Below are positions 1 to 8,216 of a DNA stretch of 64,000 nucleotides, piece after piece. The stretch comes from Cuspidothrix sp046080125 (lineage in GTDB: Bacteria > Cyanobacteriota > Cyanobacteriia > Cyanobacteriales > Nostocaceae): contig JBJTTJ010000148.1 of the NCBI GenBank assembly GCA_046080125.1, forward strand, positions 1 through 64,000, written 5' to 3'. Both the position numbers and the translations under genes were made by a program. How positions within the stretch are numbered: position 1 is the first letter of the stretch; each line of letters opens with the position of its first letter. The notes beneath the pieces are model-generated. The model saw nothing but the letters and a program-made list of their open reading frames with translations. It was not told the DNA's origin and ran no database searches.

Positions 1-708
1 GAATTAGACATTGAAAATGATAGAGAAAAAAGAGATTTTCGTCGTTTACGGGGAGAAGTGCAATTATTTGAACGTAATAACAAAGATAGTGGAATATCTG
101 TTGAACCAATCCCGGGACCATATACAAAATATTGGCGGGAATATTGGGTAAGAAAACTATTAAGTGCCCAAACAGAAATGAGAAAAAATGCCCCCGAAAA
201 CATGAGAGATATCACCTTAATATCTATGGAAGAACTCAGCGAAATTCGCCGTATCTGGTTAGAAGAAAAACACGAATTTGATGATAGTTTACCCCGAATC
301 TATCAAGAAATCACAGGAGAAGAATTTAAAGATTCCCGTCCTGGTGCAGATTATAGCCTCCTGGGTAGCGATGAATGGGAAGTATTAGAAGAAATATGTG
401 ACGGTGACGCAATGCAATTAGAATTAATGGCGAAATTGTTGGATACAGAAAGACAATTTAAGAAAAAAACGCGCCGAGTAGGGATTTTTGATAGTTTAGA
501 GAAATGCTTTGAAACCAGTTCCCGTTCTCAGCAAGATGCTATTGATTATGCGCATTTTAAAAGAGATCTACGACAAGCAGCAAGTGAAGGAGATGTAGCT
601 ACAATTCGGGCAGCATTTAAACAATTAAATATAGGTGAAACATCAGATAACCAAGGGAGTAAACCAGATAGTTTTGCAGGTAGAAAGTTTAAAAAAAAGG
701 AAGAGTAA
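1..708 (+). CDS. dndC: DndC, DNA phosphorothioation sulfurtransferase (3' part only)
   Basis: This is the C-terminal part of DndC, the PAPS-reductase-like iron-sulfur protein that activates DNA for sulfur insertion in phosphorothioation. The reading frame is open from base 1, so the GTG at 58 is internal and the true start lies left of the window. The visible 235 residues match the DndC tail (segments such as GPYTKYWREYWVRKLL and SLLGSDEWEVLEEICDGD). The catalytic P-loop and cysteine region is outside the window. The call rests on these segments plus dndD and dndE directly downstream. The last ~35 residues are low-complexity and lysine-rich. A 139-bp gap separates it from dndD. Confidence 0.85.
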   Translation, partial: ELDIENDREKRDFRRLRGEVQLFERNNKDSGISVEPIPGPYTKYWREYWVRKLLSAQTEMRKNAPENMRDITLISMEELSEIRRIWLEEKHEFDDSLPRIYQEITGEEFKDSRPGADYSLLGSDEWEVLEEICDGDAMQLELMAKLLDTERQFKKKTRRVGIFDSLEKCFETSSRSQQDAIDYAHFKRDLRQAASEGDVATIRAAFKQLNIGETSDNQGSKPDSFAGRKFKKKEE

Positions 709-847
709 AAGTAGATTTTTTCGTTCCTAGACTCTGAATATTAATGCCAAAAATGAGGATAGACGTGTATAATTATAACCCAATTTATGGTGTTTATTCT
801 GTCTGTATCCTCTGTGGTTTGTTAAGAACTATTAATTTTTAATTTCC

Positions 848-2833
848 ATGATTTTTTTAGAACTTGTCCTACAAAACTTTGGTCCTTATGCTGGTAAACA
901 AATCATCAATCTTGATCCCAGAATTGATGATGATAACATCCGTCCTATTATCTTGTTAGGAGGTATGAATGGAGGGGGAAAAACTACTTTAATGGATGCT
1001 ATTCGTCTGGCATTATATGGTTCACGTGCCCAATGTTCTACTAGAGGCAATTTGAGTTATAGTGATTTTTTAACTCAATGTGTTAATAGTAAAGCTGACC
1101 CAGTTAATAAAACCCGAATTGAATTAGTTTTTGAGCATATTGAAGACGATAAACCAGTTAAATATCGTATTGTGAGAACTTGGGAAAAAAATCCCAAAGA
1201 TGGTAAAGATTCATTAGGAATTTTAGGTAATGATGAAACTTGGCCGCAGTCTTTAGCTAATATTTGGGATGAATATATAGAAAATATTTTACCTTTAGGA
1301 ATTTCTAATTTATTTTTATTTGATGGTGAACAGGTTAAAGAACTTGCAGAACAAGAAATACCTCCTGCTGTAGTTGTAGATGCTATTAATGGCCTTTTAG
1401 GTTTAGAATTAGCTGATAAATTAGCAGTGGATTTAGAAATATTAGTAAATCGAAAAAAAAAGGAAACTGCTGACAAACAAGATTTAGCGAAATTGGAAGA
1501 ATTAGAAATCCGTTTAGAGAAACAATTACAACAGCAAAAAAATCAACAACAGCAACTGGAAAAATCAGAGCAAGATTTAAAAGATTCTAAAGTGAAATAT
1601 GAAGAAGCATTAAATAAATATGTTGTAGAAGGGGGAAAGTTAGCTGCTGAACGTAGTCAATTAGATACGCAAAAAGAATATCAATTGCAAAATGTTGAAA
1701 ATATCCGTAAGTCATTATCTGAATTAGCGGAAGATGTGCTACCATTAGCGTTAATTCCTCATTTGTTATCTCAGGTACAAACCCAGGGAGAAAGAGAGTT
1801 AAAATTTCAACAAATGCAGTTAGCTAAGGATGTTCTAATTGCTAGAGATCAGCGCTTACTAAGTTTGCTAAATCACCTAAATTTGGAATTAGAGAAGATT
1901 GGTACTATTGAAAATTTCTTGGTTGCAGATCTTGATAAATTATATGCTGGTAATGCTAGTATGGAAACGACTTGGTTAAACGCTGATGAAGATGGTTTAA
2001 CATTATTAGATAATGTGGTTTATAGGTTACAAATTGCTCAAAGTACAGCGAATCAGCAATTATCAGAGTTGCAAAATTATGAAGAACAGATATTAACTAT
2101 AGATAGACAAATTCAAACAGCGGCAGCACCAGAAGAATATATAGAATTACAAAAAGCACGGGAAAAATCCCAAAATGAATTAAATCAGGTTAATACCAAT
2201 TTTGAGTTACTAAGTCGGAGTTTGGGAGAGTTAGAAATAGCAATTGATGCAACTAAAAAGGAGCTAAATAGTTATACCAGTGATAACCTCAAATACCAAA
2301 GTACAGAACATCTAATTAATGCAGCAACTAAAGTACAGAATACATTAAAAATGTTCAGAGAAAGATTGACATTGAGGAAATTAAATAAATTAGAGGAAGA
2401 GGTCAAAAATTGCTTCTTGTACTTATTACATAAATCAGATTTAGTACACCGAATCGCTATTGATTCTAAGACCTTTAGCTTATCATTATATGACTTAAAT
2501 GGTAAGCCAGTACCTAAACATCGCCTATCAGCAGGAGAAAAACAATTATTAGCGATCGCCTTTTTATGGGGTTTAGCGAAAGTATCAGGAAAACGCCTTC
2601 CCGTTGCCATAGATACCCCCTTAGGAAGACTTGACTCATCCCACAGGAATAACCTAGTAGAAAAATATTTTACCTCAGCAAGTCATCAAGTAATTCTCCT
2701 TTCCACCGACACCGAAATTAGTAAAAAAGAAGTTGAACTATTGAGAGAAAATGAAGCCGTAGCACGTGAATATATTCTTCAATATAACTCCGGGAAAAGA
2801 GAAACAACCATCAAACCTGGTTATTTTTACTAA
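848..2833 (+). CDS. dndD: DndD, SMC/Rad50-like ATPase of DNA phosphorothioation
   Basis: The 661-residue protein has the SMC/Rad50 layout: Walker A near residues 38-46 (GGMNGGGKT), a central coiled-coil region (roughly 200-460) rich in Q, E, K and L, an ABC signature LSAGEKQ at about 560-566, and a Walker B with catalytic region around Asp589 (VAIDTPLGRLDSSHR). This is the DndD architecture. DndD is an ATPase thought to alter DNA structure or supply energy so that DndC/DndE can place sulfur on the backbone. It lies between dndC and dndE on the same strand, as in other dnd loci. No restriction partner (dndFGH/dptFGH) lies downstream within the window, so whether this is a defensive system or modification-only cannot be decided here. 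Confidence 0.92.
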   Translation: MIFLELVLQNFGPYAGKQIINLDPRIDDDNIRPIILLGGMNGGGKTTLMDAIRLALYGSRAQCSTRGNLSYSDFLTQCVNSKADPVNKTRIELVFEHIEDDKPVKYRIVRTWEKNPKDGKDSLGILGNDETWPQSLANIWDEYIENILPLGISNLFLFDGEQVKELAEQEIPPAVVVDAINGLLGLELADKLAVDLEILVNRKKKETADKQDLAKLEELEIRLEKQLQQQKNQQQQLEKSEQDLKDSKVKYEEALNKYVVEGGKLAAERSQLDTQKEYQLQNVENIRKSLSELAEDVLPLALIPHLLSQVQTQGERELKFQQMQLAKDVLIARDQRLLSLLNHLNLELEKIGTIENFLVADLDKLYAGNASMETTWLNADEDGLTLLDNVVYRLQIAQSTANQQLSELQNYEEQILTIDRQIQTAAAPEEYIELQKAREKSQNELNQVNTNFELLSRSLGELEIAIDATKKELNSYTSDNLKYQSTEHLINAATKVQNTLKMFRERLTLRKLNKLEEEVKNCFLYLLHKSDLVHRIAIDSKTFSLSLYDLNGKPVPKHRLSAGEKQLLAIAFLWGLAKVSGKRLPVAIDTPLGRLDSSHRNNLVEKYFTSASHQVILLSTDTEISKKEVELLRENEAVAREYILQYNSGKRETTIKPGYFY

Positions 2834-2850
2834 TGGGTAATAAATCCTAC

Positions 2851-2871
2851 CAGTTAGCAGTTAGCAGTTAC
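2851..2871. repeat. Short tandem heptanucleotide repeat between dndD and dndE
   Basis: Three consecutive heptamers (CAGTTAG, CAGTTAG, CAGTTAC) occupy most of the dndD-dndE gap. Such short tandem repeats are common in Nostocales genomes. No function is evident. Confidence 0.8.
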
Positions 2872-2885
2872 CAATCACCAAAATC

Positions 2886-3284
2886 ATGGAATCACCAATA
2901 GAACGTATTAAACTTTCTCAAACAGCCAAAGATCAACTTCTCAAACTCAAACGTAACACCAAAATAGAACAATGGAATATACTATGTCGGTGGGCGTTTT
3001 GTCGTTCCCTTGCTGAATCCACCATACCCACACCCGTACCCATCCCCCAAGATAGCAACGTCGAAATGACATGGCGCGTATTTGGAGGAGAAATGGCTGA
3101 TATATTGCTGTTAGCACTCAAACAACGCTGTCACAACGACGGTTTAGAAACAGATAGAGAAACCCTAATTACCCAATTTCGCCTCCACCTACATCGGGGT
3201 ATAGGTTATCTTGCCGGTGATCCAAATATGAAGAGAATTGAAGATCTAATCGCACTGGCAACAAACCAAGTAAAATCACCGTAG
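2886..3284 (+). CDS. dndE: DndE, DNA phosphorothioation protein
   Basis: A 132-residue protein with the DndE family pattern: an N-terminal helix (SPIERIKLSQTAKDQLLKLK), WNILCRWAFCRSLAE in the middle, the stretch VFGGEMADILLLALKQRC, and a C-terminal HLHRGIGYLAGD motif. DndE is a small, mainly helical protein that binds nicked DNA and is part of the modification complex with DndC and DndD. It starts 52 bp after dndD. Three CAGTTA(G/C) heptamers sit in the gap. It is the last gene of the dnd operon here; the following genes are unrelated. Confidence 0.9.
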   Translation: MESPIERIKLSQTAKDQLLKLKRNTKIEQWNILCRWAFCRSLAESTIPTPVPIPQDSNVEMTWRVFGGEMADILLLALKQRCHNDGLETDRETLITQFRLHLHRGIGYLAGDPNMKRIEDLIALATNQVKSP

Positions 3285-3480
3285 CCCGTGCGTAAATCTA
3301 TTTAGGATTTAACAGCACATCAGCCAGAACTGCCAATTGGGTAACAACCACAGATTCACAGACATTTTTCTTAGTCTCTATTGTAGCTGTCTGACTCAGT
3401 TTGCTACTATTACATAAGGTTGTCCCTTGAAATCCCAAAGCATTGGCAACAAGCAGACCAGGACTAAAAGAAGAAAATAT

Positions 3481-3888
3481 ATGGGAACCCAAGTAGTTAT
3501 TCTTGTCGGTACATTTGTTCTGATAGTTACAGGTCTATTACTGGGCTATGTACTCTCACAATTAGTGCTCCAAAATCTGGCTTTCAGTTTCCTCACCTTT
3601 CTGGGAACACTGAGCCTGATCATCATTTTTGGTACACTTTATTACGTCTTATTTTGGCAACTGCGGCGCGAACCCTTGCAAGGAAGCAATCCCAGCATTC
3701 CCAACCCAGAGGACGAGGAGGTAACAGCTAACTACCTAAAAAATCGCCTCATTGCTAGATTATCTGGAGATGTGGCCGCTGCGGAAAGACTAATTGAACA
3801 AGCCAAACAAAACTATCCCGGAATGCCAGAAAATTGGTATTGTGAAAGAGTCTTGGATGAATTAGCAGAAGATCAACAATCTGAGTAA
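3481..3888 (+). CDS. Hypothetical membrane protein, two transmembrane segments
   Basis: Not recognised beyond 'conserved cyanobacterial membrane protein'. The frame is open from a TTG at 3427, but the ATG at 3481 is the better start: it follows a purine-rich stretch (AAAAGAAGAAAA), and the residues upstream are charged and unlike a normal N-terminus. From 3481 the protein has 135 residues. Two hydrophobic helices (about residues 3-25 and 33-60) are followed by a soluble tail (LKNRLIARLSGDVAAAERLIEQAKQ...) of about 70 residues that looks helical and ends in acidic residues. The NPEDEEV stretch marks the start of the tail. No catalytic motif is seen. Confidence 0.7.
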   Translation: MGTQVVILVGTFVLIVTGLLLGYVLSQLVLQNLAFSFLTFLGTLSLIIIFGTLYYVLFWQLRREPLQGSNPSIPNPEDEEVTANYLKNRLIARLSGDVAAAERLIEQAKQNYPGMPENWYCERVLDELAEDQQSE

Positions 3889-3974
3889 ACAATAGCTTTT
3901 TGCTTCTTTGTGATCCGCAACTTTTCGATTGCGCTAAAATCAATACTGTTGCTATTTATTTACAAATCAAGAAT

Positions 3975-4118
3975 ATGTCTATATTTCGTCAGTACATTGC
4001 CCCATTAATCGCTGTCTTGATATTTACCGTGGCTTTAGTCGCAGTTAGTGCTCGGATATTTTTACCCTCTGACATGGCCGCACCTGCACCCATTGGCATT
4101 ATTATTCCTAATTCTTAA
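3975..4118 (+). CDS. Small single-pass membrane protein (47 aa)
   Basis: A 47-residue ORF starting at ATG 3975 (an upstream TTG at 3900 would add unlikely residues). It reads MSIFRQYIAPLIAVLIFTVA and ends with LPSDMAAPAPIGIIIPNS, giving one transmembrane helix (about residues 8-30) with a short proline/alanine-rich tail. I believe similar very short proteins occur in many cyanobacteria, but I do not recognise a named function. It could be a small subunit of a thylakoid or cytoplasmic membrane complex; that is only a guess from size and topology. Confidence 0.6.
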   Translation: MSIFRQYIAPLIAVLIFTVALVAVSARIFLPSDMAAPAPIGIIIPNS

Positions 4119-4148
4119 TTGAAGTTATAGCACGAGGCAGAAGGCAAA

Positions 4149-4213
4149 AAATCCCCGACTTCTTTGCAGAATTTCTCATTTATGCACACAATCAATAAAA
4201 GAAGTCCGGGATC
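4149..4213. repeat. Imperfect long inverted repeat (CCCCGACTTC family)
   Basis: ATCCCCGACTTCTTT on the left pairs imperfectly with AAAAGAAGTCCGGGAT on the right across about 35 bases. The arms belong to the same family as the perfect palindromes at 49889-49921 and 50081-50107 and the half-copy near 23572. This is a dispersed non-coding repeat in the gap between the 47-aa gene and the GNAT gene; it may also act as a transcription stop. Confidence 0.65.
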
Positions 4214-4312
4214 TGCTCTTTTGACTGTTCCCTATTGCTTTTGATCCAAAATTTTGGATCAAAGAATAATCCAAAATCAAAAATTGTGTCACCATTAAAT
4301 AATTAACTAATC

Positions 4313-4777
4313 TTGAATTTAATTCCAGGATATTCTATCCATCAAGGTTCTACCTTAGATAAGGCGCTCTTGGTTAAGTTTATCCAACAAAGTTACCAAG
4401 AACAATTTCCCCGGCAAGACTTTTCCCACCTAGCACTGACAGTTGAACAGTATTTTTATCGTGATACTCCTGTATGGTGGGTATATCCAGAAACAATTCC
4501 CCATCATACACCTATAGCCTGTTTATGGGTAGGAAATGCGATAGATCAGGTGAGTGGCGATCGCCATCCTCATATTTTTCTCCTCCATGTCATCCCAGAA
4601 TATCGTCATCAAGGTATTGGCAAAGCCTTAATGCAACACCTAGAAAACTGGTCTAAACAAAGAGGATATAACCAGATCGGACTGCAAGTATTTCTCTCCA
4701 ACACACCAGCATTAAATCTTTATCATCAACTCGGTTATCAAGAACAATCCCTATGGATGATAAAATCACTCCATTGA
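4313..4777 (+). CDS. GNAT-family N-acetyltransferase
   Basis: A 154-residue GNAT acetyltransferase that would use acetyl-CoA to acetylate an amine; the substrate is unknown. Visible motifs are the acetyl-CoA-binding loop in VIPEYRHQGIGKALMQHLE (R/Q-x-x-G-x-G/A, about residues 97-109) and the C-terminal NTPALNLYHQLGY (about 130-142), typical of the RimI-like group. The predicted start is a TTG at 4313, because no ATG or GTG lies in a suitable place. It stands alone between the small membrane protein and the HEAT-repeat gene. Confidence 0.82.
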   Translation: MNLIPGYSIHQGSTLDKALLVKFIQQSYQEQFPRQDFSHLALTVEQYFYRDTPVWWVYPETIPHHTPIACLWVGNAIDQVSGDRHPHIFLLHVIPEYRHQGIGKALMQHLENWSKQRGYNQIGLQVFLSNTPALNLYHQLGYQEQSLWMIKSLH

Positions 4778-4919
4778 TCTCCCATGGCTAATATCCGAGG
4801 GCAAAAATGAAGAGGTTTTCAGCAATTTTACTTTTTATTGTGTTGACCTACTTACCAACCTGTCACCTGCTGCTATATTGATATAGGGGTTTAGAAGTTG
4901 ATCGGATAACACGCGAATC

Positions 4920-5681
4920 ATGATATACGACGAATACGAACTCAGCTTACTTGATAACGACGCAGACCTAGAAAGCCCACTAGACCAAATAGAACCACTT
5001 TCTGAGGAGTCAGAAGCACAAACACCTGATCCAGAATTAATGCTGGAACTCTTACAAAATCCCCAACCACAGCAGAGGATGTTAGCAGCGCGTGCTTTCT
5101 GTGATATTCAAGATCAACGAGCAATACCCCATCTTATTAACCTCTTAACAGATAATTGTCCTCTAGTACGGGTCAGTGCCGCCTATGGACTCGGCCGCAA
5201 CCCCGCCCCGGAAGCAGTAGAACCATTAATTCATCAATTAAACTGTGATTTAAACGGCTATGTCCGCAAAGGAATCGTCTGGGCCTTGGGAAATTGCCGC
5301 GATCACCGTTCCCTCGCACCCCTCACTCATGCCCTCAGAAGCGATATTCCCGCCGTTCGTCTCTGGGCAGCCAGCGCCTTAGCACAGATCGCACAAGTAG
5401 GATATGAAGCCATAGTTGGCGCTATCCCCCCCCTGATCGAAGCCCTAGTCCAAGATCCCATCGCCGCAGTCAGAAGTAACTCCGCCTGGACTATTGGCCA
5501 ACTTTGTAAAGAACTACCATCCAATGTCGTTTATGCCACAGCCATAGATTCACTAATTCAAGCCTTCGCCGAAGACAAAGACCTGGGAGTGAGGGCAGAT
5601 ACCAAAGCCGCACTTTTAGGAGTAGGTGACCCCCGAGGTTTGCAACTCATTGAAACCCTCGAACAAGAAGGATGGTTTTAG
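4920..5681 (+). CDS. HEAT-repeat protein (phycobilisome-lyase-like repeats)
   Basis: A 253-residue protein with an acidic N-terminal ~45 residues followed by five or six HEAT/PBS-lyase-type repeats, for example QRMLAARAFCDIQDQRAIPHL, PLVRVSAAYGLGRNPAPEAVEPL and AVRLWAASALAQIAQ. These repeats form an alpha-solenoid used for protein-protein contact. In cyanobacteria the same repeat type occurs in the CpcE/CpcF bilin lyases and in NblB. Nothing next to it relates to phycobilisomes, so a lyase role is not supported by context; a scaffold or assembly factor is equally likely. Confidence 0.8.
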   Translation: MIYDEYELSLLDNDADLESPLDQIEPLSEESEAQTPDPELMLELLQNPQPQQRMLAARAFCDIQDQRAIPHLINLLTDNCPLVRVSAAYGLGRNPAPEAVEPLIHQLNCDLNGYVRKGIVWALGNCRDHRSLAPLTHALRSDIPAVRLWAASALAQIAQVGYEAIVGAIPPLIEALVQDPIAAVRSNSAWTIGQLCKELPSNVVYATAIDSLIQAFAEDKDLGVRADTKAALLGVGDPRGLQLIETLEQEGWF

Positions 5682-5878
5682 TTACATTTGAATCTATCCC
5701 GCATTCCCCACTTCAAAAACTAACATCATCAAACTACATAAACGCTGCTATATAAAACCCACCCTGCCAACTACCACCTAATAGTGGCAAACAAAATTAT
5801 CACGCCCAAAAGTTCCTATGAACAAGTGAGAAACAACAAATTTTCTTCTCTATTTCCCATTACCTATCCCCCACATCC

Positions 5879-6763
5879 TTACGGAGTAGCCGTAGGTGAT
5901 GCAGTAGGTGATGCCGTAGGAGCAGGATTAGAAGCCGCCGCCTTATTGATTTCATCTTTATATTGAGTCGGCGCCAAAGCTATGGCACTATCAAACAAAG
6001 GTTTAGCTTGATCCAGCTTACCCTGCTCTTTAAACAGCATAGCCTTTGCTAACACAGGGCGAAAATCTTCAGCATCTTCCTTAATTGCTTCATCATAAGT
6101 AGAAATAGCCTTATCATCATTCTTCTGAAAAGCGTATACACTACCTAAAAGGACTTTTACAGCTACAACATCCACACTACCCGGTTGAATAGTATTAGCC
6201 TGGTTAGCAGCAGCCAAACTTTCTTGTAATACCCCAATAGCGGCTTCTGGGCGCTTCTCACTTAATTGCAAACTCACCATTCCCTGTAAAGCCTTCAAAT
6301 CCCCCGGCTTTGTGGTTAAAATATGACGATAGGTTTGGGCAGCCCCCTCCTTATCACCAATTTGTTGTTTAGCTTGCGCCAACAAAACCCCATATTCTGT
6401 TTGTTGGGGATTGAGTTTGGAAAGTTTTTCCAAAGGTTCAATGACAACTTGAATATCCGTTAGTTTCACCTCCCCAGGATTTTTTTCTCTTAACAACTCC
6501 AGACGCGCTTGCAAAAGTCCCTTGAGTGCAGTTTGATTTTCTGGATCTTTTTGTAAAACCAATTCATAACCTCGAACCTGATCTTCCAGTTTTGACTTTT
6601 GTTCAGATGCAAATATTTTGCTCTCACCATTGGCCTGATTTTGTGGTGATATTTTGGTTCCATTCAATGAACCAATTATGGGTAGCAGAGAAACACCCAC
6701 AAAAGCAACAGCAGCCAAAGCTAACACTACCCTAACTATCCAGCGATTGCGCGATTCAGACAC
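5879..6763 (-). CDS. TPR-repeat protein with N-terminal membrane anchor
   Basis: A 294-residue protein. Residues about 8-30 (IVRVVLALAAVAFVGVSLLPII) form a single membrane anchor or uncleaved signal. Tetratricopeptide repeats follow from about residue 60 to 270 (LVLQKDPENQTALKGLLQARL, TYRHILTTKPGDLKALQGMVSL, TYDEAIKEDAEDFRPVLAKAMLF, LFDSAIALAPTQ). The C-terminus is a low-complexity tail with an A/S-P-T-A-S-P-T pattern. The TPR solenoid probably faces the periplasm or lumen, or is held at the membrane as an assembly scaffold. No partner can be inferred from the neighbours. Confidence 0.82.
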   Translation of the reverse strand: MSESRNRWIVRVVLALAAVAFVGVSLLPIIGSLNGTKISPQNQANGESKIFASEQKSKLEDQVRGYELVLQKDPENQTALKGLLQARLELLREKNPGEVKLTDIQVVIEPLEKLSKLNPQQTEYGVLLAQAKQQIGDKEGAAQTYRHILTTKPGDLKALQGMVSLQLSEKRPEAAIGVLQESLAAANQANTIQPGSVDVVAVKVLLGSVYAFQKNDDKAISTYDEAIKEDAEDFRPVLAKAMLFKEQGKLDQAKPLFDSAIALAPTQYKDEINKAAASNPAPTASPTASPTATP

Positions 6764-7132
6764 AATATTATTTTACTCCTAAGTGTTGATGAGATGAATT
6801 GGAAAGTTAAAAAATTCCAAAACTTTGCGGAATACGGTCATTTATCTGTGAATTTTATAACAAATAAATATCTATCCTGTTAAAGTAAGTGATGACTTTA
6901 GGAAGACCCGTCAGAATTATAGCTATGCTATGCTTCCGATAGCGTAGCCCAGAATTAGCTATAACTCGATTAAAGACGCTAAATTGCACATTTAGTGTAT
7001 AAATGTGAGGTTTTGCGTCTTTGTGTTTCTAGAGAGCATCCCAGAGTAGACAGATTCAAAGGAAATATACTTTGATCAGTCATGTTGATTAAATCCCAAA
7101 ATGGGATGTGTTTTGTGCCCCAAGGAGTTTTT
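6764..7132. other. Intergenic region with stem-loop repeat
   Basis: This gap lies between two divergently transcribed genes and must hold both promoters; I cannot assign -35/-10 boxes confidently. It contains a long imperfect stem-loop at 6917-6964. The outer arms are TTATAGCTA and TAGCTATAA, with inner arms GCTATGCTA and TAGCGTAGC, resembling dispersed Nostocales repeats. An AAGGAG Shine-Dalgarno sequence at 7122-7127 precedes the ATG at 7133. Confidence 0.55.
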
Positions 7133-8119
7133 ATGAATTCCGACCTGATGCCGTCTTCTGAATCCGCTAATTCCATCACCTTTAACCAAGGTGTAAAAGA
7201 AATGGAATCCCCTACTAATGCTAATACATTAGCAGACCAGTCCTTCGTACTGGAAAATTCCATCACAGATTCTATCCATACTGATTCTAATGGCCATTTA
7301 GCCAACCGAGAACAACCAATTCCACCCCCTAGCGAACCTACTCAGTACCGAGCTATTGGGTTAATTCGGGGGTGTTATCATCCTAGTAGTGAACAGTTTA
7401 CCCAGGGAACATTAATTACTAGAGATGGAGTTGAACTAAATTCCGTCCTTTTAGGACGGATTATGAGTTTAGTCAAAAATCACTTAGACCTAGAGAAAGA
7501 ACATCTATGGGTAGTTTATCCCCGCACTAGACAAGAAAACGATGCCTTGCACCTGCAAATTGTTGGCGTTTGGGAACCAGAAAATCTAGCGAAACATGGA
7601 CTAGATCAAGATAGACCAGATTCGACAACAGAAGACTTGAATAACTCCGCGGCAGTTTCTGCTCATCCAAAACCTTCATCAGCAGTCCCTGATGGCGGTT
7701 TTTCCGTGCGCGGTGAGGTAGTTTACCAGTCCTTCGAGGAAAAAAGCTTGGTAGTGAAAATCAAGCAAGCTCCTCGTAAACCTACTGATAAACCTAAATA
7801 TTTTAAGTTGAAACTTAAAGGGATATTAACCACTAAAGCTGTGGGTAAGTTCTGGGACTTCAACGTTAAACGGGAAGATGATACATTAGTGGTAATTAAT
7901 GCTGAAGCGATCGCCGATTTACCCAAAAAACGCCGACCACCCCTCAAAGGAGGACCTCGTGGTGTCAGTGCAGGTAGAAGGCCATTCCCACCCAGACGTA
8001 ATGGAGAAGCCCCGCGTCCCATTAGAAAGACAGTAGGTGATGCCACCACAGTCGTCACCAAACCCGTACCAAAAACCCCCACTCCTAAGCCAGTTAAAAA
8101 GCCTAAACCTGGGGATTAG
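7133..8119 (+). CDS. Conserved hypothetical protein with basic, proline-rich tail
   Basis: Function not recognised. The ATG at 7133 is preceded at good spacing by AAGGAG (7122-7127), so it is preferred over the in-frame ATG at 7082; the protein then has 328 residues. The N-terminal ~70 residues are low-complexity (S/N/T-rich). A first conserved block runs from about 75 to 170 (YRAIGLIRGCYHPSSEQFTQG... HLWVVYPRTRQENDALHLQIVGVWEPE), and a second from about 200 to 270 (GGFSVRGEVVYQS... KPKYFKLKLKG). The C-terminal ~60 residues are very basic and proline-rich (KKRRPPLKGGPRG, KPVPKTPTPKPVKKPKP). The basic tail suggests contact with nucleic acid or an acidic partner. It is transcribed away from the TPR gene. 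Confidence 0.75.
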   Translation: MNSDLMPSSESANSITFNQGVKEMESPTNANTLADQSFVLENSITDSIHTDSNGHLANREQPIPPPSEPTQYRAIGLIRGCYHPSSEQFTQGTLITRDGVELNSVLLGRIMSLVKNHLDLEKEHLWVVYPRTRQENDALHLQIVGVWEPENLAKHGLDQDRPDSTTEDLNNSAAVSAHPKPSSAVPDGGFSVRGEVVYQSFEEKSLVVKIKQAPRKPTDKPKYFKLKLKGILTTKAVGKFWDFNVKREDDTLVVINAEAIADLPKKRRPPLKGGPRGVSAGRRPFPPRRNGEAPRPIRKTVGDATTVVTKPVPKTPTPKPVKKPKPGD

Positions 8120-8176
8120 GTAATTAGTCAGTTGTCAGTGGATAATTTTCTTTCTCCTGACTTCTAACTCCTGAAT

Positions 8177-8195
8177 GGGCGCAGACCCTGCGCCC
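8177..8195. terminator. GC-rich hairpin between convergent genes
   Basis: GGGCGCAG and CTGCGCCC form an 8-bp perfect stem with a 3-base loop. It lies between the ends of the convergent genes at 8119 and 8217. It could end transcription from either side, though no long T-run follows. Similar GGGCGCAG...CTGCGCCC elements are dispersed in Nostocales, so it may simply be a repeat. Confidence 0.5.
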
Positions 8196-8216
8196 CTACC
8201 TCCTAAACTCCCTATC

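Noticed and set aside
58..708. Start of the first gene at GTG 58
   Set aside because: The frame is open to base 1 with residues that continue the DndC protein, so GTG 58 is an internal valine codon and the gene is partial.
3298..3492. 64-codon ORF on the minus strand
   Set aside because: Overlaps the start of the membrane-protein gene at 3481; no ribosome site or family resemblance.
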